From: Spirogloea muscicola
Taxonomy: Eukaryota > Streptophyta > Zygnematophyceae > Spirogloeales > Spirogloeaceae
DNA length: 64,000 bases
Assembly: GCA_009602725.1 (NCBI GenBank)
Contig: WELB01000025.1
Location: 477,530-541,529, forward strand
Direction: 5' to 3'
In this document: positions 1-11,640 of the stretch, piece by piece
Layout of the letters: each line of letters begins with the position of its first letter
How positions within the stretch are numbered: the stretch's first letter is position 1
Made by a program: the position numbers and the translations under genes
Notes under the pieces: generated by a model
Told to the model about the DNA's origin: nothing
The model's input: the letters and a program-made list of their open reading frames with translations, nothing else
Database searches by the model: none

Positions 1-2
1 CC

Positions 3-961
3 TTCATATTCTATACTAAGTGGCGCCAAGCCCTTCTTGTCAGCCTCGCCCTCTTCTTGCCATGCTTCGCTTATGTGGTGGTGAGGGACGTTCATTATGG
101 AGAAGGCTGGTCTCATATTCCCTTGTCAGGGGTATCGGGAGCCGTTGGATGGCTGAGCATCAACCTGATCACTGCCACGTACTCTGCTGGCTTGATAGCC
201 ACTGTCCTTTCAAAGCCCCTCCCTAAGTGGCTCATCAGTTGGCTGGAGATCCGGAAGCAGCTTGGCCTGCTGGCTTTCTTCTTTGCTGCCTGGCATGCTG
301 CCGGCGCCACGCTCATCTTGAGGGATGGCTACAAGCACACGGCAGCTCTATTCGATGGTGGTGAGTTTCTTCTCATGGCCGCTCTTTTCGCAAGGAAAGC
401 CCTCAGTGGTCCTCGCTAGTCGGCATAGCTTGGGCTCGGCTGAACTCGTGGTGCCTTGTTCCAGAGAGCAAGATGCTTACAGAATTCCTCTGTTGACCTG
501 CCTACAGCTGGGCGATTGACGGCCTTGGGGGAGAGTTCCCTTCTTGTCGGCCTGCTCGGCCTGGCGTGTCTGGCCATTCTGAGCATTACTAGCCTCCCCA
601 GCGTTGTGGCCTCTCTCTCCTGGCGAGAATGGGACTTTGTACACAAGAAGCTCGGATGGCTGTCGGTCATCCTTTCCCTCGGCCACATTGTTATCTTTGC
701 GACGCCACTTGACTGGCCACACAGTGGAAGATGGCAGAGGTATTGTGCCACGTTCTCCACCCATGGCCTTTGTGAGCTGCACAGCATCTCAGAGGAAGTA
801 GTCAAGTTGCCAGCGGCACTTTCAACCCCTCCTTGTCGTTGCTCTTGAAGCTTGGGCTCAAGGTCGGACTCTTAATAGTGCTCATCACTGTGGCACTGTC
901 TGCTGCAGGTCTTTGCCACCTGCGACCATCTTCATATTGGCTCCCATCTCAGCTCTGGTAG
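3..961 (+). CDS. STEAP-like six-transmembrane haem metalloreductase, 3' part (5' end off the window)
   Basis: Membrane reductase of the ferric-reductase-like transmembrane superfamily; known STEAP proteins pass electrons through membrane haem to Fe(III) or Cu(II). Exons read 3-360, 508-739 and 814-961 with matching phases; the stop is TAG at 959-961. The translation holds the STEAP block 'WLEIRKQLGLLAFFFAAWH' and then 'ITSLPSVVASLSWREW' followed by 'KKLGWLSVILSLGH'. The two histidines (FFFAAWH and LSLGH) match the axial haem ligands of STEAP transmembrane helices 3 and 5. A last hydrophobic helix (LLIVLITVALSAAG) precedes a short polar tail. The N-terminal part, where animal STEAPs carry an F420H2/NADPH oxidoreductase domain, lies outside the window, so its presence is unknown. 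Third-exon boundary less certain than the rest. Classification as STEAP rather than NOX/FRO rests on the RKQLGLL and TSLPSV blocks. Confidence 0.85.
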
Positions 962-1880
962 TTTGCAAATTGCTATTGATATTGTCCAAGTACTTATCTG
1001 CCATGCTTAGGAGGATGCGGAGGTATCGCACAGTCAGCACTGAAGTGCCAGTCTGAGGTGATTGAAGGGGGTGTGTGATGTGTACTGTGGTGGTTGTGTC
1101 GGGGCTTGCGTTGAGCTCATGTAGAGTAAATAAAAGGAGGTCTTTCTTAGCTCCTGACTGTGCAGCAACTCGCTGGCATATCGTGAAGACTGCTGTTAGC
1201 CTCAGCCTTGTTGCCTCACATGAGGCCCTTGGCCCAGGTTTAGACCAATAATGGGCTGTGCTGAGCAGAAATTGTACATACTCAAGAAGGGCATCGTCAT
1301 TGTCATCGATGCCCTCATTTTTGTCTACAGATAAGACCTCAGCTCACCACAACTACATGCTCCAATGAGGACCACTTTCCGGATTTGCTGCTCGTTCAGC
1401 AAGCAAGAAAAGCAGGTAGAACGCAAGAGCCTACGGCAACTGTCATCACAATGTTGCCTGGCCGAAGCAGTGTACTAAACAACAGCGCCATTGAATCCAC
1501 CGAAGGGAGGGGATCAATATGTTCAGAGAGGATGCCGGAAAGGAATGCCAGCCGTGGCGACTGTCAGTGCTGGTAGATGTCATAATGCTTGTCAGAGAAG
1601 CATTGTGTTCACCTCCAGCTACAATGCTGCATACCAAATGTCCGGCAGTAGTGTAGGTTGCAGTCATGGCAAGGATTGCAGTGTGCTATGGCTTGCGGGA
1701 CGGCTGTTGACCTTTATTGACTTCATTAACATAAGCTTGTATATTGCTAATTTCAATCGTCCTGAATCCGAGCTAGTATCTGTGCTAGCTCCCTCCACTG
1801 TCTTCATCCGGGTGTCATTTGTTTGATAGAACGTGCTCCGTCTGCTTACCGTATGTTGTACTCCCTTGCTAAGCCATCTC
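962..1880. other. Intergenic, no gene seen
   Basis: Downstream flank of the STEAP-like gene. Only short open frames without recognisable domains or coding character are present. A polyadenylation region for the upstream gene is expected here but I cannot place it with confidence. Confidence 0.4.
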
Positions 1881-1881
1881 A

Positions 1882-1914
1882 GTTTAGGGTTTAGAGCTTA
1901 GGTTAGGGCTAGAA
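1882..1914 (+). repeat. Degenerate telomere-like repeat
   Basis: The stretch contains TTTAGGGTTTAG followed by GGTTAGGG, resembling the plant-type TTTAGGG telomere unit but only about three imperfect units. It sits at the boundary between AT-richer DNA and a very GC-rich block (1915-2280). Confidence 0.35.
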
Positions 1915-2285
1915 TGCCCGCCCCGCGGCCCCTCCCCTGGCTCCCGCGCGGCCCGGGACACGTGCCGCGGCCGGCCGCTGCCTGCAGGCCAGCTGGCGCA
2001 CGCGCTGGGGCTGTGCGTCACCACACGGCGGCCCGTCCGCACACCACGCCGCGCGGTCGGGGGGAGCGTGCCCACGTGGGCTGCCGTGGCCGCGCCCTAC
2101 GTACGGCAGCCGGTCCCGCCGGCTCCGGGCGAGGCCGACGTCACCGGCGGTACCAGCAGGGCGCTGTCGCGACGCACCTGGGCCAGCCCGGATGGCCGAC
2201 ACAGGCGCCGCGCCGCCCGCCGCTGTCTTCGCTGCCCGAGGGCCCGACGGAGGGACGGCCGGCGTGCGGGGCCGGCTGTGAAGAG
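1915..2285. other. GC-rich block, no gene supported
   Basis: Strongly GC-rich stretch with overlapping open frames on both strands (for example 1914-2444 plus and 1909-2319 minus). Such frames are expected by chance at this composition and none shows a recognisable motif. Confidence 0.4.
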
Positions 2286-2610
2286 GAAGTGCGCGCCCAT
2301 AGAAAAGAGGGGCTGGCAAAGCCAGCCCAAGAAAGGATGGACAATGTCCAAAGCCAAAGAAAGAGGAGCCGGAAGAAGGACTACACTACAAAACACTGCA
2401 GAACACAGAGACGATGCAGAGGGAAGCTCAGTACCCACGAGTGAGCAACATCAGGTCTGAGTAGCTCGCTGCAGGGAAAGAGGCACTCCGCCGAGACCCA
2501 GAGGCGGCGGCCATAGCACGGCCTGCTCGCGTGTGGACGGCGTGGGCAAGAGAGCGTTAAAGCGATACGGCCAGGCGCATGCGGAAGACTTGTGCGAGCG
2601 AACCGGCGGC
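2286..2610 (-). mobile_element. Retroelement 3' end: decayed ORF C-terminus plus hairpin tail
   Basis: On the minus strand a frame reads a peptide of the form 'VFRMRLAVSL', then a stop, then 'AHAVHTRAGRAMAAASG' and ends 'SDLMLLTRGY' with a TGA at 2428-2430. The same C-terminus recurs at 12.2, 49.6, 50.8 and 52.2 kb. Downstream of the stop (toward 2290) lies a roughly 100-nt tail ending in a stem-loop, GGGCTGGC-TTT-GCCAGCCCC when read on the minus strand. The tail matches 12,660-12,790 (plus) closely. The internal stop shows this copy is dead. Assignment to a LINE-like element rests on the larger fragments elsewhere in the window. Confidence 0.6.
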
Positions 2611-2759
2611 GTTGAAGCCGGGCATCGCCCTGTGAAGGACTGGCCCACTGCTTGGGCAGTGGACGCTTTTCTGGAAGAGCTGCTCCCACTCTCCCCCTTC
2701 TGCTGCTCAACCGTAGGTACTACCGTCATACTGTTACCTTAGCTTTTCACAGACCTCGC

Positions 2760-3480
2760 CCCCTTTGGATGAGCTAACATTTTTCGGGCTGGCCTTCACA
2801 GCAGAAGAAGGTGAAGAAGGACGCTTCCAGAAAGGACGCAGCTTTTCACAGTACTCCCCCACTTCAGCCCTCGCTCCCTTCTGATGAGCTTACTTTGTCA
2901 TCTTTTCGGGCTATCGGGCTTTTTCTTTTCCTTTTCTTTCGTTTCGGGCTGGCTGTTCACAGCCCTTAGCCCCCTTTGGAAGAAGCCACAATCTACAGGA
3001 CCGGTCTTACTTAGCCATCGCCCTCTAATCTGGCCGCGCTTGCTTCCTCTAATGGAGAAGTCTTGTTTCTTGAAGACAAGCACAAAATATAGAAAGGAAG
3101 CACAAAAAAAGGAGAAGAGGTATATTGCAGGAGAAGAGCTCTTGCAAATGAAGAGAAGGATGGGGCGATGACTGTGAATGAATAGACAAGGTCCGATAAG
3201 TGCAACACGCAGCTATGGCTACCATGAAAGGTTGCTCAACGACCCCAGCACCAGCCGCAAGTGGGATGAAGAGCCGAAGTCAAACAGCTCTATCATGGTA
3301 AGGCGATAGCAGAAAGAGAAGCCCAAAAGGAATGGCCAAAAAGCAGTGGCCAGGCTTGTGCCATAAACCATTTGCAAGTACAAGTGGCTACAAGAGGAAG
3401 AGCGGAGTAGAGTAGAGGCAGAGATTCTTGCTTGAAGTATCTAAGCGGGCCGATTTCATTCCAATGACGCAATGAGGTAG
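2760..3480 (+). repeat. Cluster of hairpin-tail repeat fragments
   Basis: Contains at least two plus-strand copies of the GGGCTGG...TTCACAGC(CC) stem-loop near 2786 and 2945, each followed by CCCT(T)-rich sequence and 'GGAAGA(A/G)', the arrangement seen in the other repeat clusters. No coding region is supported. Confidence 0.5.
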
Positions 3481-4890
3481 TGAAGGACGCTTCTCACTTG
3501 ATGGCGGGCAGTGAAAGCAAGGTGGTGCGTGTCAGACTTACAAACACTTACCAATCTTCAGAAAACAATCTTCCGTAAGTATCATCAGCTCTTCTACTCT
3601 GTGAAACGGAAGACCTTTCTTGTGTCTCATTATCACAAATCAGCTGCCAGATGGAACGAGCGGTTAGACAGAAGTCAATCCGCTCCTCAGAGAGGGCGGC
3701 GGCAGAATGGTTGGCCGAGAGAGGTGCCAGCCCGAAAAGGGAATCCGATGCACATACTCATTCCGACCTGCGGATGTTACTTGGGGTTCCTGAATAGCTG
3801 TTTGCATAAGCTACTTCCTGTGCCTGGTGCGATGTGCTTCATGTGCTTCCCCCAGAATTTCTTCATCCTGTTTGTGCTGGCCGTGCGCAGTGCCACTCTC
3901 TCTGGGATAGATGTTCTGCCAAAGAAATGCGGCTGGGCGAGCAGCCAGCAGGCGGGGCTTGTCAATTGAAGAGCACTTTCTCAATGGAGGTGGTGCCAGA
4001 GCAAGTGGGAGAAGGGAGGCAAAAGCGTGTAGTGAGCAATGGAGGGCCAATACGGCCAAGTCCAAAAAGCACACCTGAAGAATAAAATATACCTGCTGCT
4101 ATGCATTCAACCCCTTTGTCACCAAATAGAGCTCCCCCACCTGTCTGGTGTGGAAAGCATGAGCCTGAGCTCGCTGCAGGCAATGTCCAGCCTCCTTGCG
4201 AAAGCCGCACTCACGTTGTTGGACCTGATCAAACACATGGGGAAGACCCAAAATGACTTGAGCCTCCGAGGCCTTGGGGCTAATTTTGAGAGCATAGGAT
4301 ATGAGCGTGCGTAGATGTCAATACGGCAGTAGCTGATTTTGTGTGTAGATCCTTCTTGTGGGTCTGAAGATCCAACTACGCCATGATAGCCGGCGTCAAT
4401 TGTTCCGGAGCATCCATATAAGCTATGCTATGCCGCTGCACGGCTGGACCTCCGCTTCGAAGCCTGATGGCACAGCCATGGCAAAGCTCCTCGCACTCAA
4501 CAGCGCGCCCCTGGCTGTAGCATGACTGCAAAAGTGAACAAACGATCCTACTGAGAAAGAGGCAGAGCGGGGGGACCCATTCCTGGAGTGGCGATGGAGG
4601 TAAGATCCACTAGGTTCTACGGGGACCCTCGCCCTCCAGCATCTTTCACAATGTCCTGCATTGTCGTCTTCTCCTGCTGCCGCAAGCCTGGCCTGTGCCC
4701 CCGCTCGAGCAAGAAGGAGAAAGGGATGAGGAGGGGTTGTAGAGAGAGAGTATGCAGCGATCTCTCGAGTTGCGTGTGCTGATGGCGTAAAAAGCAAGTG
4801 ACTATTCGCTAAGACGGCAGCAAGGGGCGCTCAATAACCTCTAGTCAGGAGATGCAAGTCGGAGCTAGCAAGCTAGCAAGTAAGACTTTT
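3481..4890 (-). repeat. Repeat-derived region with a retroelement ORF fragment
   Basis: No gene recognised. The part at about 4,130-4,300 resembles 22,560-22,680: both carry 'AAGCCGCACTCAC', then a TNATCAA(A/G)CA block, then a GGCCT(T/C)GG(G/A)GCT block in the same order. At 22.5 kb this sequence encodes (minus strand) the Cys-containing part of the retroelement ORF, so 4.1-4.3 kb is probably an older copy. The rest of the interval has only short, unremarkable frames. Confidence 0.35.
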
Positions 4891-5506
4891 CCAGCTCGAC
4901 ATTTCCAGCGAATGGAGTATGCTTTGAGTGACGGAGGGCCTGAGTGGCCAAGTACCATGGCAAGCACAGTGACAGATGTACATCACCTGCTGCTAAGCTG
5001 ACCCGCTCAGTAACCACGAGTCAGCAGTAGAGGTCACTAACTGATGCCCGAATACCGGACGAAATTGCCAAGCCCTTGTGCCACCAGCTAAAGCTCGTCC
5101 AGCTTTCTGGTGCAAAGGGGCGAAGGGCTGGGTAAAGCGAGCCCACAAAAGGGTGAAGAACAAGGTTGAAACTAGCCGGATAGAAATGAAGTATACAGAC
5201 TCTTCCTGGGGCGATGGCTGTGATTGGCCAGCCCAAAAAGAAAAAGAATGAACACAGAAGAAACGACCCAAGAAAGCGCGGCCAAGTCAAGTGGTGGCTA
5301 GGAGAGGCCAGCCCAAAGAAATGGAGCCAAGAACGACCGGACATGGCCAGCGGGTTGGGTGCTTGCCGGCGTCAGCTGCAAGTTTCCACGGGAGGGGAGG
5401 GGAGGGAGAAGCAAGCGCGGCCAGATCGTCTGGTGGCTGGGAGAGGCCAGCCCAAAGGAATGGACAAGGTCTGAAAGAGCCAGAGTGCTAAGGACAGGAG
5501 GGAGCG
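4890..5506 (-). mobile_element. Retroelement 3' fragment and hairpin modules
   Basis: 4,910-5,120 matches 33,180-33,420 (opposite strand) and 21,905-22,030: all three contain the CCGCTCAGTAACCACG(A/G)GTCA block, i.e. the element's stop region read from the other strand, followed by a conserved 'AGCTTTCTGGTGCAAAG' sequence. 5,215-5,500 holds three copies of the GGCTG(G)...GGCCAGCCC hairpin. The last (about 5,405-5,506) is a diverged copy of the 87-bp module found at 13,092, 44,607 and 45,102. The cluster ends about 90 bp before the RFC1 reading frame. Confidence 0.6.
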
Positions 5507-5594
5507 CTCGTTTGGACGGCGCAACGGCGGCGCTCCCGCCCGTCGTCCCGTCGGCGACTCGTCGCCCGCGCTCCCGCCCTAGCTGCAAATTCGG

Positions 5595-8500
5595 ATGGGG
5601 GGGCCCCTCCCCACCCAAGGAGCTCCTGCGGCGACGCCGGGCCGACGTCCGCCGTCGGGAGGGCCGAGCTCGCCCCGGCGCGAGCTCCGCCGAGGCGAGC
5701 GCCGCCTCCCGCGCCGCCCGACGCNGCTCCAGCTCGTCTCGCCCTTCTTCGCGCAGCAGCGGCGGCGGCGAGAGGCTGGCGATGCTGACGGCGGCGGCGG
5801 CGGCGTCGGCGGCTGCGGAGGCAAGCGCAAGCCTGCCGTGCCACAGGGTACCGCCGTTGACGGCGAGGACATTGACGACGACGACGCCTTCCATGACAAC
5901 GCGGTGAGCCGCCGGGAGCAGGTGCAGCGGGCGCAGCCACGGCAGGCCATCTGGCCATCTGCTGCCATGACGGCTGAGGGCAGTCTTGCAACCCAATTAG
6001 GTGCTCCCGCTAGTGCCACCTGGGTGCCACTCTCAGCATTGACATCAGGTCGACAGCCCAATGTCGCTATCGTCCTGAGAGCTGCATGTTGCTCTGCTTG
6101 CAGCAATCGCCGCCAAAGAAGCCGAGGCCCGGCGGGAGCCAGCTCGCAGTGCAGCCGACATTTGCCGTCAAGCAGGCGCTGCCCCTCCACAGCAGCCCGA
6201 CGCAGCCCCGGGCGCCAGCCCAGCTCGGCAGCGACAAGCGCTCGCCGGTCCTGCAGGCACCCACTCCGCCCACCAGGGACGCGCCTCGCCGGCTGGATCT
6301 CAAAGCCACGGGGATTGCCACGCTGCAGCCGCCGCCGGCGGCAACCAAAGAGAAGCTCGTCGCAACTTCCGCACAGCCAGGAAGGCCAGTGCTCGCTCCT
6401 GTAGCAGCCCCTGCGTTCAACGCCGAGGAGCCCGCAACTCAGCTGCTGGGCTCGAAGCTGGAGGAACCCAGTGAATCTGCACCAGTACCCCTTCAGGACG
6501 CACAGGTCAAAGGGGCTGCACCACCGGGCAGGGATCCAGACGTGCAGCAGTGCAGCAAAAGTGGCAATGTCTCACATGAAACGCCGAAGTGGACGGAGCC
6601 TTCGTCGTCATGGACACCTAATGGTTGTACCATCACCAAGCCATCATCTAATTCCTGCGGCAAGCAACCCGCACGTGGCCCGCCGTCTCCTGTTCCGCAA
6701 GCAGAACTGTGGACAGCCAAGCACCGCCCGCATGTAGTTGCAGACCTTATCGGCAACTCCTCACAGGTGTGATCTTGTCATCCTTTGTAATCGTTAACCA
6801 CTGTTGTTAGGGTTCCTCGCTGTGCACATTGCAAAGCAAGGCTGCCTCTTGTCAATTGGAGCGACTACAGATTATGTAGTCCATCAGGGTAATTCAGCGG
6901 ACAAGCGTGTGCGACGCTCCTATACTTGGGCTGTGATTTCCACCTCTTTGCAGATCCAACGCCTTCGGCAATGGCTGCTAGATTGGGACAAGCACCATGG
7001 CCATGGCAGTCACAAGCAGAACTGTCAGAAGGGTGCTGGCAGAGGAGGTGTAGGCAGGAGCAAGGCCGGTGACAATGACAAGAAGGCTGTGCTCCTGTAT
7101 GGCTCTCCGGGCCTAGGCAAGACCAGCGCGGCAATTCTTGTGTGCCGAGAGCTTGGCTACAGCTGCATAGAGGTTCACATCCTGCTTCACTCGACCTCCC
7201 TCCATCTAATGGGCACTGCGCGCCTTCTCCTCCTGAACTTGGTGCTTGCAACCATATCGTCTGCTTGCAGCAACAACGTGATGTCCTGCTACGTGGCATT
7301 GGCTTCAACCACCTTGTTGCCACCAACTAGTCGTTGTGCCGAAAGTAAAATCTATTCTGCCCTAGAAGCATTTTCACAACGTCACCATGACCTCAGAACA
7401 CTCTGGCCTGCAGGTCAATGCTAGCGACTCTCGAGGAAAGGCCGACAGAGATATCAAACAGGGTGTGAACGGGAAAGGAGTCAACACCTTTAAGGAGCTG
7501 ATCTCCAACCAGACAATTAGTTTTGCCAAGGCGGGTCAGTCTTTGGGTCTAAGCTTGATGTGGGCAACCTTTGCTCGACTCCAGGAGCTGGAGCACACCT
7601 GCAAGCGTAGTTATTGTGCTTTATACGAGAAGAGACCGGTGCTGATATGCAGACACCTTGACCAACGACGATATTGTATTGCAGGGCGACAGAAGGTCGC
7701 TCTCATCATGGATGAGGTGGACGGGATGTCAGGAGGTGATAAGGGCGGTGTGCAGGAGCTCATACAGTCTATCCAGACCACCAAGATACCTATCATCTGC
7801 ATCTGCAATGATAAGTACAGCCCAAAAGTCAAGTCCCTTGTCAACTCCTGCTTGGAACTTAGCTTCCAGAAGCCTATCAAAGGGCAGGTGAGCATACGAG
7901 AGTGTTGCAGTGCTGACACAATATCTCGTCGATGTAATGCAGCCATGATGCATAGTGCGGAAAGGTTGACAACTGCTTAGTCTTTGTAGTATCTCACTGT
8001 CTGACTGTGTCTGGGCTTGCTGCTTCCCTCCCATTCAGGTCATGCAGAGGCTGCTGCAGATTGTGAGAAAAGAGGGCGTTCAGACGGACGAGGTCGGCCT
8101 GGTTACGCACAATTGTCACTGACACAGCCCTAGATGCCGCGTTTCACAGTTGGTGCAGAATAGTCGTTGGGCAATGCAAGGCAGTGACAGACAGTGCCAT
8201 GACATGACCAACCTCCACTCTGCAATTACTGTACATCACAACATGATCATGTTTTGCATGTTGCAGGGGGCTTTGGATGTCCTTTTGGAGAATGTGCAAG
8301 GCGACATCAGACTTGCTATCAATCACTTGCAGGTAAGTGTGGCAGACGTTCAGAGTTTCTCGCCTCTGGTAGTATACCTTAGTCTGCGGGTTTTCAATGT
8401 TGCTTGCAATTCTCCTGACCTTCACCCTGCTAGTTCCTGCACAAGAAGTGGATAGAGCTGCACAGAAATGCATGTTCATGATGCAAGTGTTAGACGTGGT

Positions 8501-11090
8501 TAAAGTAGAGGAAGAGCAGGAGCTTTGAGAAATTCACCGACACCGTGGAGACTTTCTTGCAGTTCTTCAGGAGCACCTCCAACAGCTTCAGAAGTCAAGA
8601 TGTCAACATACAAGCTGGAGTGACTTATAAGAACCAGGAGCTAAGCCCATTCATCGCAGCTGACAGGTAGCTGCATTTGAACATGGCATTGTGCCTCTGA
8701 GAGCCTGCGCTGCACGTGTCAAGTGTCTGGAAGTCCATTGGAGATGTAAAAGCACAGATGGCCGGAGTGACTGGAAGACCTCTGAGCAACCCCTCTTCAT
8801 GGCTGGCTGATGCAGGTTGCTTGGCATGGGCAAGAACTTGACAATGAATGACAGGGTTGACCTCGTCTTTCAGGATGCCGACCTCGTTCCTCTCCTTATT
8901 CAGGTCTTATTCTTGTCATTAAGATCACGGCTTGGTCGTATTTGCTTTTTGCAGTCATTCCTTGTACACATCCATCTACTGCTTGTCCTGTGTTGTGCGA
9001 GCTGTCTGTGCTCTTGCTACAATACTGATGCGAGCTGATCACATGTGGCTTGCCAGGAGAACTACCTGAATTACAAGCCCGCTTCTTGTAGATCCGACCA
9101 TCAGCGACTGGAATGTGTAGCCAGAGCAGCTGACTGTATCGCCATTGGCGACATAGTCAACAGTCGAGTCCGACAACAGCAACGCTGGGACCTCATGCCG
9201 TTTGGAGCTATTGCCTCTTCTACAGCATCGTGCGTCCCTGAAAAAGCTTGAGACTTGATTCATAGTGTGTTTCTCGGTCTTCTGTGTTTGAAAAGCTTTG
9301 CATGCAGATGACAATATATTTTTGCAGTTTTCATGGTCAATCATACCATTGCTCATCAGATGGAGCTAAATACACTCTGAAAACTTTGCATTGGAGCTGA
9401 ATAGCAGTCCATGGCAGGTAGCAGGAGTAGTGGACTCAAAGCCTCACACCTCACATACATTCTCGGTCTGTGATTGGGTTGTAGTGCTTTTCACATGTGC
9501 GGTGTACGGGAGCCATTTGCTCAGGTCCAACCTGGCACCAAAGAGTAGATGGCCCTCTTCTGTGTGAATACTTTATCGCAGTATCGCAGCGCCCTTGTTT
9601 CTTGTAGACAGGGGTCAACTTGAAGCCAAAGAGGCATAGCTGTGGTGTATCTGTAGTACATGCATTGGACTGACTGATGTAGTTGCTTTGCAATGAAGGG
9701 CGAACGCAACTTCAATCGCTTTTCCGCTTGGCTTGGCAAAAACTCGAGCACAAGCAAGAGCTGGAGACAACTAGCCGAACTTCAACTGCATCTGCTGGTC
9801 TCCGGCAACTGTTCAGCGAGCAAGTGGGCTTCACACCGATGGCTACCAACGCGTCATTCTGTTGCAGGGCAAGAAATTGCTTGCAAAGGCTAGACTGAAG
9901 TGTACCTCAGCCCCAAGTCCAAAACAAGAATCCAGTCAAGCTACACAAATGCATCTCATGCACAAATACATCTCATGCATCAGGTATTGCACACATAGAC
10001 TGGGAATTTACTACACTGCTTGGACTTGCTAACAGCAGATGATTGTAATTGCATATGCAGGGATGCAACCAGACAGGACTACATGAGAAGTTTATGCACT
10101 TCGCTAACAGAACCCCTGCTAATGCATGACAAGGTGAGATAGGTAGACTCTGGCTTTAGCTCAAGAACCCTGATAAGAGGAGGTACATTCAGTTGCTGAA
10201 TTAGACTCCAGTCATTTCTTGGCGGCAATCTCCTCTGCTGAAGCGCTCAATGAGATCTACTTGCTGGTTCATGCATTGACGCTTGCTACTTTGACGGCAT
10301 CCTTTGACAGGAGGGAATTAGAGAGGTTCTCGATACAATGTATGAGTACTGCATCACAAGAGAGGATCGTGACATCATTGTAGAGCTAGTACACTTGCAG
10401 GTAAGATGCACTGGACAAGGCATTCTGAAAATGTCTGCATCGTTGACGTTCATCATTACAGTTCTCTATGCTCGCCCCATTGCATGACCTTGTACCATGT
10501 GGAGGTTTTGCATGATAACAGAATAATGTGATACTGCTGTGAGCTCAACGAATAAGCCGGCAGAACTGACAAGCATCCTCACCTGGTTTGTCAGGGCATG
10601 CCTGACCCTTCTGCAAAGATAACAACGCACGTGAAAAGTGCATTCACGCGTGTATATAATCAAGAAGCAGCAGGAGTATCAGTCAAGTCAAGCTGCCTTC
10701 TTCCCAACGCCAAAGGCAAGCACAAAGTCAGCATGGCTGCAAGAGAGGTCCAGATGGTCGATGCTGACACGGGTACAGGTAAGCAGCTTCACTGTCTGCT
10801 GGTACAACTGTGTGCTGCCAAGAGGCCTTGTGAGCGCAATTCAGTAGTGAAGGACAAAAAGGACAAAGAAGACAAAAACTGTCTAATTACTGCAGAGCAA
10901 TCTGTCTTCTTGCTCTTCACATGCCTCTTGCAAGACTTGCTTAACAAGTGGCCATTGTGACCCTTGTACAGCCTCAGTTGAGGAGGACCTGGAGATGGAG
11001 GAAGATGCGAGTCGAGGAGTGTTGCAGCCAATACCAGGTGTGAAGAAGAGTAAGGAAGTAACTGCTAAGCGCAAGGGAGGTATTCGTTGA
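5595..11090 (+). CDS. RFC1: Replication factor C large subunit (RFC1), multi-exon
   Basis: Large AAA+ subunit of the clamp loader that opens PCNA at primer-template junctions in the nucleus. Recognised exons: 5595-5903, 6104-6766, 6954-7172, 7414-7534, 7685-7887, 8039-8092, 8267-8332, 8816-8903, 9057-9229, about 9691-9880, 10061-10133, 10311-10400, 10595-10778 and 10972-11090 (stop TGA 11088-11090). Visible landmarks: 'LWTAKHRPHVVADLIGN' (RFC box), Walker A 'GSPGLGKTSAA', 'VNASDSRGKAD', Walker B region 'ALIMDEVDGMSGG', sensor 'CICNDKYSPKVKSL', then the RFC1-specific C-terminal domain ('NYLNYKP', 'GERNFNRFSAWLGKNS') and a basic tail 'TAKRKGGIR'. Exons between 8333-8815 and 9230-9690 are not fully resolved. 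The first exon contains one ambiguous base (5725). The start is the first ATG of that frame but a CCCTAG acceptor just upstream (5580) leaves room for further 5' exons; the BRCT domain usual in RFC1 is not seen. Confidence 0.92.
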
Positions 11091-11640
11091 GGATTTGTTG
11101 CATCACAACATGGTGACCAGTCTTTAACACCGATCTCCAATTTAGACATTCATTTAGAAGGACAGGAGCAGTCTTGACTGCTCTGCCGTGCATTGGAGAT
11201 TGTTACAGGCCTAGTTCTGCAAATCCCTGCAGGGATATGCAGAACACTTCTCTGTTCAAGTAAGAAGCAATGACCATGCTACGAGCTAGCTGAGCATGCT
11301 TGCCTCAACGCTCTCCCAGTCCGTGTCAGGAGCTCTTGACTGCTCTACAGATGCACATATGCAGGCCCTGCAGACCTCGTTGTGTGAGTTCCTGCTTAAT
11401 ACTCACTTTGTGATTAAGGTCGTGAGCACAGTAATGCTAAGAGCGAAATTGTCCATCTGCCACCTCAGCATCTTTGATACCCTCAACAAGAGCTTCAAGC
11501 AGCAGCTTGCATCGTGTACTATTGTAGGTCACGCTTGTCTTGTGGGCCCTGGCTTACTTGGAAGAGCATGGACAGTCCACTCTGATGCCAATGTTCAACT
11601 AAAGTACGTCACGAAGTGGGTCTGAAGTAGCACAACAAGA
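11091..11640. other. Intergenic, no gene seen
   Basis: 3' flank of RFC1. A 109-residue open frame at 11,296-11,625 (plus) shows no recognisable motif and is not supported as a gene. Confidence 0.35.

Noticed and set aside
1909-2444. GC-rich overlapping frames as a gene
   Set aside because: No motif, frames on both strands, and the 3' part is retroelement tail.
5298-6190. Minus-strand frames of 232 and 203 codons and the plus frame at 5,359-5,907
   Set aside because: GC-rich shadows opposite or out of frame with RFC1 exon 1; partly repeat-derived.
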